A stretch of DNA of 64,000 nucleotides, from NCBI GenBank assembly GCA_013400155.1, contig VXBM01000677.1:310001-374000 (forward strand), in the 5' to 3' direction. The position numbers were made by a program, and so were the translations under genes. The notes under the pieces were generated by a model. That model saw only the letters and a program-made list of their open reading frames with translations, ran no database searches and was not told where the DNA came from. Origin of the DNA: Helopsaltes ochotensis (Eukaryota; Chordata; Aves; Passeriformes; Locustellidae). Shown here in pieces: positions 11,901 through 23,420 of this stretch; position 1 is the stretch's first letter; each line of letters starts with the position of its first letter.

Positions 11901-12643
11901 AGACAAAATTAACTCTTAAGCAGGGATGGAGAGGTAACCAGAGAAGCCCCAGGACATCCAAAAAATGAAGTCAAGCTTCCAGCAACCAGCTTGAGGACTG
12001 CTTAGATAATACTTTGGGTGGGGAATTTTAATGGATGAGGATTGTAGGTGTCTGTATATGACTGTACCCTTAACCTCTGGATATTGGGACTGGTGTATGA
12101 ATAGCAAAAATGTTTGATGGGAATGCATAGCTGCTAGCTTATTTTTGCATGTTACTTTATAAAATCATGCAGCTATTAATTCTTATCCCAAGACTTTGAT
12201 GATGTGTGCTCTATGAATTTGGGAAATGAATGAAGGTAAATTCACAGATGTGTTCAGGAATTAATGGAAATTACAGAAAAGATGCTTGTACTATGTTTGC
12301 TGTCTTTTCTGCAAAGGGCACTGCAGAGGATGGTAAACACAGCATTAGTTTATGAAAAAACTTAGGTTGATGATGTTCTATGCTGTTAAAAGCAAAACTA
12401 AACGAAAACAAACAAAAAGAGAGAGTTAATAGTTAATGAGACAGGAACACAGAATGAATTGGGAAAGGTTGTTATGCCACTGTAAACTTTCACTTTGAGT
12501 CTACATTTTGAATAATACAGGATCTGAAGGAGGATATAGAGTACATGGCAGCCAGAGAGTTTTAACATACAGAATATGTTTCATGTGTGAGGAGAAACTT
12601 AAGCAGTGAGATAAGACTCTTGGCTCTGAAGAAAGGTGAATTT
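11901..12643. other. AT-rich sequence 3' of the provirus
   Basis: May hold the decayed start of env or 3' proviral sequence, but stops are dense and I could not identify any domain. Confidence 0.4.
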
Positions 12644-14180
12644 CTGATTGTGCTGGTTTAAGTTTGAAACTGGGCAGAAACACCAAATCATAGTAGCTTC
12701 ACATTCGCCAAATTCTGTTTCCCAGCTAATGCACCATTTGTAGTGGTTTGAGTGTCCACTAACTCTTTTCCTACTGTGATAGGATTAGGAGAAAAGCAAA
12801 GCAGGCTCAGACTTAGAGGGTATAAAGATAGATTTATTAACACACACTAAAAGAAGAACAAGAATCAAAATGAAACCTCCAAAAACACTTCTCCCTCTCC
12901 ACAAACTGTTCACTTTCCCACTGACAACATAAAGAGAAAAAACCTGTGATTTTCAGTCAGTTTCACCACTTAAAATAGTCTTTCATCAATTCTTAGAGAG
13001 AGGAGTCTCTCTTAGAACTTCCATGGAGACAGCGTCACAAGAAAACTGTCCTCTGGTGGCTCCCATGTCACGAATCTGCAGGCACCTGGAAACTCTGCAA
13101 ACTGTGAAGCCCCTCCCATTAGCAGCTTTCCCGAGCTGCATTTGGGTCATGTCTGCTTATGTCAGGGTACCGTTTAAGGATACCTCTTCTAGTATAAACC
13201 AAAGGTTCCCTTCTTCTACCTCCAAAATCATCTTATGGAACAGAGGTTGTCTTTTTCCTTAGGGCTGACGACATCTCTTTATCTTCCCCTGTTCAAAATT
13301 CTCCATTGGATCATAGCTATATCAGTCCACATCTATAACAAGAACTTTGCATCCCCCTAAAAAAAGCATTCTATATGTTACAGGGAAATTGTTGACCATT
13401 CTCCATGGCCTCATAAGAGAAGTCCAGCTAAACTAGGTAACTCTTCAATCTCCTCCTTCCAACTTAGGACTTGTACACTCTCTCACTGACTTCAGTTTCA
13501 TGTTGTGTCTCCTTAGTTCTCAATCCCTCTGTCCTTACTCAGAGAGGATTCAATGTTTTGCAAGCTTCATCTGTGCAAGGAAAGAGTTAACATCTTGCCC
13601 AGGTCTCTCTTTGTCTTGGGCTGCGGCTCACACTGCAAATTTCAAAGCCACGCTGATGTGGGGGGAGAACTCACAAGGAGAGATTGGAGTTGCCTGGGGA
13701 AACTGCCTGGGGCAGTCAGGAATCCCAGCAGCCAGGATCGTGGATGCCTCCTGCCCACCCCCAGTCTCATGGGGTGGGCCCGGCCCAGCCTGGGCTTAGA
13801 GCTGCTCCCGGGGGCCCGGGGGACATCTCCCTTGGCCTGGACCAGTAGCACTGGCAGCTGCTGGGGCCCAGGCAGGCCCAGTGGGGCCTCCTGGGCTGCG
13901 GCATTAGCAGCAGGATTTTTAGCAGCTGCTCCAGCCCAATCTGGCCAAGACAGGGCTCTCTTTTTATCTTCCCCTCTTGCTGCCCAGTGGCCCCAGGCAG
14001 GGCTGCCTGGCCTGCCCCCTGTGGCAAGCAGGGAGCCGGGCTGTCTTATCTCTTCTGAGGCCAGAAGAAAATGGAGAGTTTCCTGGGATTCCCCTGAATT
14101 TAATCCTGTGTGTGTTCGCAGAGACATATCATCTCTCTAGTGGCTGTATTAGCTGTCAATTTTCATGCCTAGTCACTGAT
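12644..14180 (-). mobile_element. candidate LTR-type element, antisense
   Basis: A segment starting TGTGCTGG (12649) and ending AGTCA (14175) is flanked by CTGAT on both sides (12644-12648 and 14176-14180). Read on the minus strand it has an AATAAA (complement of TTTATT at about 12832-12837), giving a polyA signal near its minus-strand 3' end. The centre (13700-14060) is very GC-rich, unlike the surroundings. At about 1.5 kb it is long for one LTR, and a 5-base match can arise by chance, so the boundaries are tentative. It contains only short meaningless open frames. Confidence 0.45.
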
Positions 14181-14368
14181 TGATTCTTGAACTTCCCAAA
14201 TTGCAACCCTGATTTATTTAAAAGAGCTCTATAATAATCTACATCATGCAGAAAATAAACATTAAATAATTAATTCTCACAGTGTAAATATAAGGGCCTG
14301 GTGAATAAAACAATCATAAAGGGAAGTTAGGCAGACAGTTTGGGAGAACCAGTATCAGAAGCATATGT

Positions 14369-14695
14369 TCTTACTGTGACGTGTTGACTAAACATTTGTA
14401 TACCTGTCAGTCCCAAGTGAAATATGTGAATGTATGTTATAGATACTGTTGTAATTTGTGTTTTATATCAAGTATATATTAAAAGAGGTTGAGTAGGATT
14501 TTATAAACCATATGAGAAAAAAGGAACAAGGATCAGGGAAAAGGGAACAGCTGAAAGAAACCACTCCTGCAAGTTACGGGAACTGAAGGAGATTCAAACA
14601 AAAGGATAATCAAACCAACGACACAGTAATTAAGAAGCTGAATGCCAGCCGCAACCGCTGAGAAGGAACCACCTGGGGAACAGTGTGGAACACCG

Positions 14696-14739
<44 letters not shown>

Positions 14740-15235
14740 ATGATTAGGTGATTAAGCACTGGGTGGAGGACACCACACCAATTAACAGATAAGAATGTAC
14801 AACTCAGAAGAATGAAAAACCAAAAATACACGCCAGGAAACTTACAAAGAGACAAAATGCAAGTTGCTAGAATTTGAAAGACTGAGAGTTTTAAATGTAT
14901 TATCCTGTTCCCGGAATCATAACTAACACCAAGGGAAGAAGGGGAAAAAGCGGGGGTAGTGTTGCGTTGTGGCCTCAGGCGAGTTTTTCTGTATAAAAGA
15001 CAGCCAGAATGGGGACTCGGTGTGAGAACAGGGGAGAATTCTGTGCGATAGAGACAGATTTTGGTTCTCACCCAGTTCCAATCCCGGGCTTGGAGCTGCG
15101 ATTGAGGGTGGCTTTTACTCATAACCCAAATTAACCCAAAATTCTGTTTGCCAAAATTCAAATCAACTTTGTTTGTTTATTTAATCCAGTTATTAGCATT
15201 TTCATTTATAACAATGTGTCATAATGTCAACTTAC
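14369..15235 (+). mobile_element. LTR-like element with TATA box
   Basis: A TATAAAAG box at 14992-14999 lies in a GC-richer stretch followed by an R/U5-like segment. Possible ends are TG at 14375 and CA at 15229, with imperfect flanks TCTTAC and ACTTAC (one mismatch). It contains a (GA)n tract. No canonical AATAAA was found. The element type is likely; the ends are weak. Confidence 0.35.
14698..14736. repeat. (AG)n dinucleotide microsatellite
   Basis: About 19 uninterrupted AG units inside the LTR-like element. Confidence 0.95.
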
Positions 15236-15289
15236 TTAAAGGTGTCTTTCTGGAGATGCTGCAACTTTGTAATAAAAAGAAAAAGGGGC

Positions 15290-15820
15290 ATATATGGGAG
15301 AATGGATTGTAAGAGAATAGAGATGTTGCTGTGCAACCTTGCCCCTGATGAGTTGTAGCTGTATTAATTACCAAAGAGTGGAAGCAGCCTTGCCCTTAAT
15401 AGGTCAAAGCTATGTCCAATAAGGATGTGTGTTACAGTGGGTTGACTGGTCGGAGTTAGTTGGCCAGTCGTAGAAGAAGGAAGAAGAAGGAAGAAGAAGG
15501 AAGAAGGAAGAAGAAGGAAGGAGAGGAAGGAGTCAAGGAGTCAGTGTTGCATGATGCTGCCTGTGAGAATTCGCGGGGGAAAGGTATGAAAGTTTACTGT
15601 GGAAGATAATATAAGGCTGGCGCCTGCCACCATCTTCAGTGTCAGTCATTTGATCCCAATGTCAATGGGGAAAGGTACGAAAATTTTACAGTAAGGGATA
15701 ACAAGGGGCTGACACTTGCCACTATCTTTGGCATCAGTCGAGTCCACCATCAGCTGGTGCCACATGTGAGGAGTGAGGACCGACAAACACCAATAAAGCG
15801 AACATTGACAGGCATGTGTT
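15290..15820 (+). mobile_element. LTR-like segment with purine tract and 91-base tandem repeat
   Basis: A GAA/GGAA-rich purine tract (about 15471-15535) is followed by two imperfect copies of a roughly 80-base unit (from 15576 and from 15667, period 91) sharing GGGGAAAGGTA and the CACTATC/CACCATC...CAGTC parts. AATAAA follows at 15792-15797. This arrangement resembles a U3 with repeated enhancer-like units and a polyA signal. The ends could not be fixed. Confidence 0.45.
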
Positions 15821-16960
15821 CAGAGTGCATCCGTTTGGAATTCTTTGCATTGGAGAACCAAAGGGGAAATCTTTGTCAGCATTACAGAATTAAAGACAGA
15901 CTTGAGTTCACACCAGTATTCTGGATTTCCTGCCACCTACTCCTGGAATTATGAATACTCAAGAGAGCTGTCAGAAATCTTTTTTACCATTCTCCTTGTA
16001 TGACTTAGCCTTTGCTCTGGAATTTTTGATGATAAAAACCAATGTGCTCCTCCATGCATGTTTTTGTGAATGAAAAGGATGAGTCCTTTTGTGCAAAAGA
16101 ATATACAATTACTATAACATTGCTTTCCTTGTAATCTACTAAAATCTTTTTTGTGGTTGCAGTGGTCTGTGGTTTCACAGTGCACTAATTCTCAGGTTTG
16201 CTAGTTTCTAAAAACATGGACTAAAATGAAGAAGAGTTAAAAAAGCAGTTGCTCTGCTACCAAGAAATCTCCATGCACTTTTTTGACAAAAGACTCCAAA
16301 TGTACTGAGATGTATCCTTCAGGGAAACTGGGTGCAGTTTTTCCTGCACTTCTCTGGACTCCTTATTAATATTAACTTTTGGCAATGCATTAGAGTGGCA
16401 TTACAAAGCCCAGAACCTGTTTCAGATGCTCATGCCACCAAGTTCAATCCATGTATAAGTTATAGACATGATTGCTCATTACCAGAAGTGAAAAGCTTGA
16501 TATAAGAAGTTGTTTTACTGGGTCAAATTTAGTCCTGCATGTGAACAGCAGTGTTTGTGTTATTCTGGACATCTGTTTTAACTGTCCCAGTGGTGTGTAA
16601 TTCTAGTCTGGGATTTGATATTTCCTCTCTAGAAGGGACATTAACTGCACTGAATAGTGGGGGTTTTTTGTGACCAAGCTACAGTTTGAGGGCTTTCTAG
16701 TCTCAGTCCTTCATTTACAATAGCATTTAATAGATTTCAATAGGCCTTGCAATCCTTTGAAGACTGACCCTTTTCTGAAACTGTAGGAAAGGGTTCCTTT
16801 ACGCTTTGAAAATGAGCTGATTTTTGAAATTTTTCTTGTCTTCAAGCCTCAGTGATTCTGGAGGGATTACTTTGTGGTTTTATTTTGTGTGTGTGTTTTG
16901 AGGGATTTTTTTTCCATCACATTATTGCTTTAAAATTATTTTCTTAAATATTTAGTTCAC
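15821..16960. other. AT-rich intergenic sequence, nothing recognised
   Basis: No gene, RNA or element end supported. Stops are frequent in all frames. Confidence 0.5.
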
Positions 16961-17063
16961 ATTATGCTCAGACAGAGCATATATGGACAGAGTATGTATG
17001 CTCTGGAATCAGGGGTTTAAATATGAATCCTTAGGGAGGACAATGGAAAGGTGAAAGGAATGA

Positions 17064-17280
17064 GGGATTTGTCTTTATAAACAAACTGTGGGTCTGCTGG
17101 CAGATAAAAGTAGATACTGAGAGCTAAAAGAAACAGTGGGAAGGCTTCCATTGGTTGATGAATGGAACGAGAGAGATTTGTCATTACAAGCAAACTATGG
17201 GTCTGCTAATAAATAAACTTAGATACTGAAAGTTGAAAGAAACAATGGGAAAAACCATGATTCCATAGGAATTCCACTGA
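17064..17280. repeat. two-copy imperfect tandem repeat, period 109 bases
   Basis: Copies start near 17064 and 17173. Both contain GATTTGTC, AAACTRTGGGTCTGCT, TAGATACTGA and GAAACARTGGGAA in the same order. Downstream, around 17510-17540, are TATAAAT motifs. It may be the U3 of another LTR; no ends were found. Confidence 0.65.
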
Positions 17281-17611
17281 TTGACACAAGGAAAAGAAAA
17301 AGGGGTGGGGTATACGTTACAAGGGGGTCTTAGGTATTAGTTGTTTTGGGGAGTCTGTAGCTCTCAAGTACCTCAGCCAATGGGGGAAGAGAGAGTGACA
17401 TGCAGCCAGGAAATTAGGAAAAAAAGTATGCTGTGTCCTCTAAAAATTGGAGAGACCCCAGGGCAATGCCTGACTTTGAATGGAAGTTATCATCAGTCAG
17501 ATGTAAGTCGTGTATAAATCTTCTCCTATAAATCCCACCATAATAACTCTTACCATTATAATTCAGTGTACAGAAGACTTGCAATGTGATTGTGAATCTG
17601 ACTGCAGGATT

Positions 17612-18380
17612 AACAGGTGTTGGTGTAAGAAAAGTTAAACAGAGAATGATAGTATAAGGAAAAAGTTCCTAGTATAAGTTTCTATACTAACATGTTAAAT
17701 GAGTTGATGTTAAAAATTAACTGTTCTAATCACCAATTGTTTTAATTACTCAATTCTAGTATCCCATATCAATTGTTTTAATTACCCTGTTATTGCCTGG
17801 CCTTTGTATCCCTGCCCTTTAATTGCCTTGTTCTTGTACCCCTTGTCCTGTCAGCAATCACTTCCGCTGCTCCCTAAAAATGGCGCCCAAGACTGGTATG
17901 CAAATAAGGAACCTTTTGTACCATCTAAGAAGAAAAAACCTTAAAAACAAGGAGCCACCATACAATTAAGAGACAGAAGTGACACACCTAATCAGGCAGA
18001 ACTTTGAGCAGCTCCTAGACCACCATTTAGACTTTGTGATCTCCTCACCTTAACTGACAGAGACCTGGACCAGAGTGAGGACCTAGACAATGAGCCAGCA
18101 AAGGGGTCTTCCCAAGGGCTCTCATGAGGATGGGAGTCCCAGCTCTGCCGGGCGGCAAAGCTGAACACCTCCTCCTCCGCGTCATTCACGGGGGCAGCAG
18201 CGGTATGCACAACCCCTCAAGTTCCCCACCCAGAGCTGACCTTAATAAAGGCATTATAAAGGAGCGGGTCTCCTGGCCCATTCATTTTCGTAGTAGCAGC
18301 AGCACCAGCAGCACCAGCAGCACCAGCAGCGCCAGTCTCTCTGACACGGCCTGTACCTGAGACAGAACTGAACAAACAAG
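17612..18380 (+). mobile_element. solo LTR, probably class II (ERVK-like)
   Basis: Body 17618-18374 (757 bases) begins TGTTGGTGTAAG and ends CTGAACA, so it has a 4-base TGTT/AACA inverted end. Flanks are AACAGG and AACAAG, a 6-base duplication with one mismatch. AATAAA lies at 18244-18249, 125 bases before the end, as expected of R/U5. A CAG/CACC-rich trinucleotide run (18295-18332) lies in the 3' part. A 6-base duplication is typical of class II avian elements. Confidence 0.65.
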
Positions 18381-21300
18381 CTTCTACTTCTATGTCAACA
18401 TAGATGCACACTCCTCACGCACTCTCTTCATGGTCCTTTACCATGGCTTTGGAAACAACAATGGGAAATGTCAATAGAACAGATTTATGGTAGGACTGTG
18501 ATCACTTCTGTAAGCTGTGATCTTATAAGCTCTTAGAAATAAAGAATATATAATATATAATATAATAAAGATATATATCCTGATGCTTCAGAATAAACTT
18601 TAGATTCACCCAGATTCACTCAGTCCTTCTGTCTCTGCTGGTGGGTCTTGTCTCTTCATGTATCACATCTGATAGTGCTTTTTCTCAAGTCCTGCTATTC
18701 ATTTCAGATTATGTAATTTTCCTCCAGGGTATCATACACTCATGAGAAGGAGTGTCTTGAAGATGGTGATAGAGAGTAACAGGATTTGCAAGATTGCATT
18801 TAGGCTGATGTGTATCTGTCAGCGGTTTTGGGGGATTTGAACTGCATAACCTTTTTCTCAATTACTTTTTGCATCAGATGCTATAATATGAGGTTGCTAA
18901 TCTGAGATGACTTTGCCTAGTGTTCCAAAAGCTTGTAAGCAGGTACTGAAAGTGATTACTATACATTTGGTAAGTGTTGTCATAGAGCCTGTCAGAAAGT
19001 AACTGAAAACTAGTTTGTACTGCAGAGCATCATCTACATTTATTTACATGACCTTGGTGTCTGGATGGCCCTGAATGTATTGCAGGGATATTATATTAGG
19101 CATTGCACAGCTTTGTAGAAAGTGCCAATTCTTGGCCCCAAAGCCTAGAACGAAGTATGCAAGGGAGATTGAAGAACTTTCTTGCTCTTTTCACAGACAG
19201 TGTGAAAGAGGGTTGGAGGGAGATTAAATTGTTTACTCAAGGTCACAATGATGTCTCCAGCAGAGCTGGAAATGAGTCTAAATTTCCTAAGGGCTGTTGA
19301 GAAAGTAGAATTCTGTTTGACAGAAAAATCCATTGTTTTGACATTAGTTTCTCTAATGAGTAAGGGAAAACAACTGATCAGAAATTTCTTACGTGTAAGG
19401 CAAAAAAGACTAAGTTGAAGATTGGGAGAAACATAGGAAGATAAAATAGGCAGGAGAAAAAGAAAGAAGCATGTCAGAGCATTTGTATGAAAGGGGGAAA
19501 AATCAAAGTAATTTTTCCTCTGCATGATTTAGGTCCTTGAACTGTTGTATTGTTTTAAATAAGTTCCAATTAGAGAATATTTGTCTTTTTTTAATGCTTG
19601 TGACCTAGAGTGGTATTTTAGGACTTTAGGCTTGGTTGGTTGTGGGGTTTTTTGTTTTGGGGTGGGGGGGTGGGGCGAGGGCGGGTTGGCGTTCTTTTTA
19701 TTTGTTTGCTTGTTTTTACAGTTGTTTCTTTGTTTGTGGTTTTGGGGGTTTTTTGCATGTGAGGGAAAGGGAAATGAGGAAAAGATAGATTTCAGCAAAA
19801 AGTTTCACTTGACAGAAAACAGATGTCTTCCCAAAATGCTTCTGACTACCTCCATTCTAGAATCTTAAGTCATCTTAGTTCTGTTTATTGCTGCATTACA
19901 TTGCTTTTGGACAAGAATCATAGTATACCAGAAATTGCATTGATGCAGAATTTAAATTTAACTCTTATCTGTCCTCTCTGATGGAGAAGAGCCTCACTAA
20001 GACACCAAGATGCACAAAAAATGAAAAAAAAATCTGGATTCTTTTCAGGCATATGTTTCACAGCAGATGTAAATTCATATATATATATAAAAGAATATTT
20101 ATAAATGCTGTTTAATACTAAATTTCCAGGTGATTATATTAAAAGTGCTTACATTTTAATGATGAAGTTTCTGTCTATATGATTATTAATGGGACTAATT
20201 CTTTATAATCCTTCCCTTGCTGACATCAGTAACTTTCATCTGTTCCTGGTTTACTGGTGGCTAAACATTAGATATAAATAGAAGGAAGTAAGTTTTAGGG
20301 ATATGTTACAAGTAACCATATTGGTAGTTCTGGTTCCATTTCTCATTGTCTAAGAACAACTCAGATTATTTTTGGACTTTCCATAGACCTCTGACTAGGT
20401 TAGCATTAGTCTTTGAATGACCCAGTCAAATTTACTAAGCCTGACTAGTGAATATAAAGGAGAAAGTCACAGAACTTAGGTGGTTCCTATGTCAGCAACT
20501 TCTCAGTAGTAGGGAGATTTATGTTCTCAAGTTTGTTACTTCAGCTACCAGACTATGCTGACTCCGAAAGAGGGTGAGAAGGTTGGTTCTGTAAATGGAG
20601 AAATAATTCTTCCTGCTATTTGTGTCTATTATATATTACTGGGGTTATTACAGAAAGTTTTATTAAATTGCATGTATCTGGTCTTAGGGGAAACAGAATA
20701 TTCTTTAGTCAATAGCATGTAGCTTTTCTCAAACTGAGATGGTCTTAAAGGACTGGACGCTTAAAATACAGTCATTCCTGCTAGTTCCAGCTCCATTTTT
20801 AAGCTCAACAACCCAAATGTTAAACCTCCACCAGTAGGGAGGAAAATTTAATTTGACTTCCCCCTTTTAAGGGAGAAGCTAATTTAAAAGTTTCAGCAGG
20901 ATCAGTGCAGGGTGTAAAAACAAAAAGAGCATAATAAAAAGACCAATATTGCTAGTATTACTTAGTATTACTATTTGTAATTGGACTTGAATTAAACGTG
21001 TCATATCTGTGTTCCTGTGTTCAGTAATAGGTACTTCAGCTGATGTACTTCTCTTCTAAAACTAAAAATATAATCCAAATAATCTTGACTCCGTGGGCAC
21101 AATTCACCCTGTGATGCTGATAGGTGAAAAAGAAGATGAAGGTGTAAATTACCTGCAAATTACTTTAATAATTTATCTAAATCACCAGTCATTGATTTTC
21201 TGAAGTTTTAAACAGGTCAGTTGCCCATATAATTCAGAATTTTTGGTCATGTTTTCCTTGGGGTTCTTTTAATCTTTCCCCATTAGTTCAGCCTCTGCTC

Positions 21301-22780
21301 TTAATCTTTTTCTGACGATTGAAGTATCTTGATAGACTGGAAATTTTTTATTTATCACACCATTATTCTCTTCAAAGGGTTGTTTGCCTCAAGTCTCATT
21401 TATGCTGATTTTCTGCTTGTTCATTTTCCAATGCCAGCAGGTATTTTGTAATAGTAGGTACACAATCCTATTGCTTGCTTTTCTTTTTATTTGGTCTGTC
21501 TAGAAAATGGAATGACTGAACATCTCAGACAGGATTTTCTCTCTACAATATGTTTCACTTGAAGGGCATACATTTGTATCTCTAAAATCATCTACCTAAA
21601 ATCTTGGCACTGAAGAAACTAGTGGTTTGCCAAGAAGGGGATCAGTAGAAATGTTACAGAGCTGCAATGTGCATATTAATGAAATGCCAGACAGTGGCAT
21701 TTCTGGGGTTTAGTATAATGTTGCTGCATTGGTGTCAGTTTTCTCAGTGTATCAGTGGCATTTCTGTATATAAGTATGCTGCCTAAGTCTTTCTAGAATT
21801 TGATGCCATTTCCCTACTGTTGTTTTAATACCTTCCTTCAGATTAGAGGATGATAGAATCTTCACATTTTAAAAATTGCTGTTTGGAAACTATATGCTGG
21901 AGTAGTCATCGTTCCCCTTTTCTTTTGCCTAGTTTGTAATTTTCATAGTCTCATTCCAAATTTCTGCTAATGACAATAAGAATACTGACATTTCTTATAC
22001 TGCTTACCAGGGTTGATGCTCTCAGCTGCTTTCCTCTTTCATACTGCTTCATACTGTATCTCACCTAATGGCCTCTTTTGTGATCTGCATTTTGCTGTGG
22101 TTTGGTAAAAAGTGGCATACACTGCCAACTCACAACTTGTTTGTTGGATTTAAAGAGATTTGATGGGTTCCTTTCTGAGACTGCCATGCACTGGACTTTC
22201 ACATTCACAATCATTTCACCTTCCATAGGCCAGTATTTAATACTCTTTCTTGGAAAGTAAGCAATAGACTGGAAAGTACCTGCAAAATCCCTGCATGTCC
22301 TGTCTTCCCAAAGGACCATTAAAAAAGATTGCTTTTCTCCTCTGACTAATCTGCCAGTGTTTGGATGGAGCATTGAGTCCCTTAAGTGAACCTCCTAGAA
22401 GGGATCTCATCAAAGGCAATATCTCATGCTTTCCTGACACTCTTTTGGATCCTAATTCTGTTCAGAGAACATTTAAGATTTTTTTCACTGAAGCCATTCA
22501 ACAACACCTTTTTCCTTACAAGACGCGATGTGCATCACAAGGATGGAACCCACTAAAGGTTATACACATATAAAAGTTAATTATAGTAATGGTGGCTACC
22601 TCCTGCAGTTACATTTGTAAATGACTTGATTTTCCAAAGCTAAATATTCCAGGCCTTTGAACACAAAAAGAAGTCTTTGCCTTTTGCAAGAATTACCCCC
22701 CTTGGAGGACTTGTGTTAATTTTTATTTTTAAGGAGTGAGCCCTGTTGCTAGTTTCACTGCTGCTTAAGAATCGAAAAGA
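18381..22780. other. AT-rich intergenic sequence upstream of UQCRC1
   Basis: No supported gene. It contains a TA-rich run at about 18546-18585, a low-complexity G/T-rich stretch at 19625-19760, and one ancient-SINE-like fragment. No bird CR1 3' tail (repeated ATTCTATG-type end) was seen. Confidence 0.5.
19220..19297 (+). repeat. possible ancient MIR-like SINE fragment
   Basis: Contains TTTACTCAAGGTCACA followed, after a short spacer, by CAGAGCTGGAAATGAGTCTA. This resembles the conserved part of MIR-type SINEs (CAAGGTCACA, then CAGAGC and a GGGATTYGAAC-like part). Recognised by eye only. Confidence 0.4.
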
Positions 22781-22799
22781 TTGTACTGTTCTGTGCTCT

Positions 22800-22975
22800 C
22801 ATTCCCCCCGAGAATGCCCAGGATGCCCATTTCAGGATATCCATTCCCTTGGATTCCTATTCCCAGAATGCTTATTCCGCGGGACCCACATTCCCCAGGA
22901 CCTGTCCCCGCCATTTTCCGGGTTCCCCATTCCCTGGACCCCCATCCCCCGGGACCGCCGTTTCCGGCAATCCCC
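22800..22975. repeat. degenerate ATTCCC/GGA minisatellite
   Basis: Roughly 10-16-base degenerate units with ATTCCC and CCCRGGA cores recur about a dozen times, becoming more GC-rich towards UQCRC1. It lies directly upstream of the CpG-rich promoter. Confidence 0.65.
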
Positions 22976-23420
22976 TCACCTCCGGCTGCCCGGTACGCGC
23001 CCCCACCGCCGCGCCCTCCCGCCACCAGGGGGCGCGGCAGCCTGGCCGCCNGCCGCTGCCCACGCCGCCGCGGCCCCGCCCCTGCGCAGGCGCGCCGCTG
23101 TCCCTCTGTCGCTCGGTCTATGGAAGAAGATGGCGGCGCGCTCAGTGTGCCGGGCGGGTAGCGCGGCTGGGCGGGCGCTGCTGTGGGGTTCGCGCCCCTC
23201 CGTGAGTCACCGCGTCGCGGGGGGGCAGCGAAGGAGGGGAGCTTGGCCGGGCCGCGAGCGGCCCCGCAGTGCGGAGTGGCTTCCGGGCCCCGCCCGTGCC
23301 CCGGCCGGGAAGGTCATGGGGACGCGGCGAGCGGTGCGGGCCGGGCGGCGGTGGCTGTGGGAGCCCTCGGGCCCCGGAGCGGGGCCGGGCGGGCAGGGTG
23401 CAAGCGGCGACTCTCACTGT
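22976..23420 (+). promoter_or_regulatory. UQCRC1: UQCRC1 CpG-rich promoter and first intron start
   Basis: Dense CpG and GC-box-like runs surround the first exon, with no clear TATA box, as expected of a nuclear gene for a mitochondrial protein. The transcription start is not determinable by eye. Confidence 0.75.
23127..23137 (+). promoter_or_regulatory. UQCRC1: YY1-like motif over the UQCRC1 start codon
   Basis: AAGATGGCGGC matches the YY1 consensus AANATGGCGGC and includes the ATG at 23130. Such sites are common in housekeeping and respiratory-chain genes. Binding is inferred. Confidence 0.6.

Noticed and set aside
5739..22780. Search for bird CR1 LINE ends in the AT-rich block
   Set aside because: No typical CR1 3' tail repeat or reverse-transcriptase segment of LINE type was found; the retroviral sequences explain the readable pol fragments.
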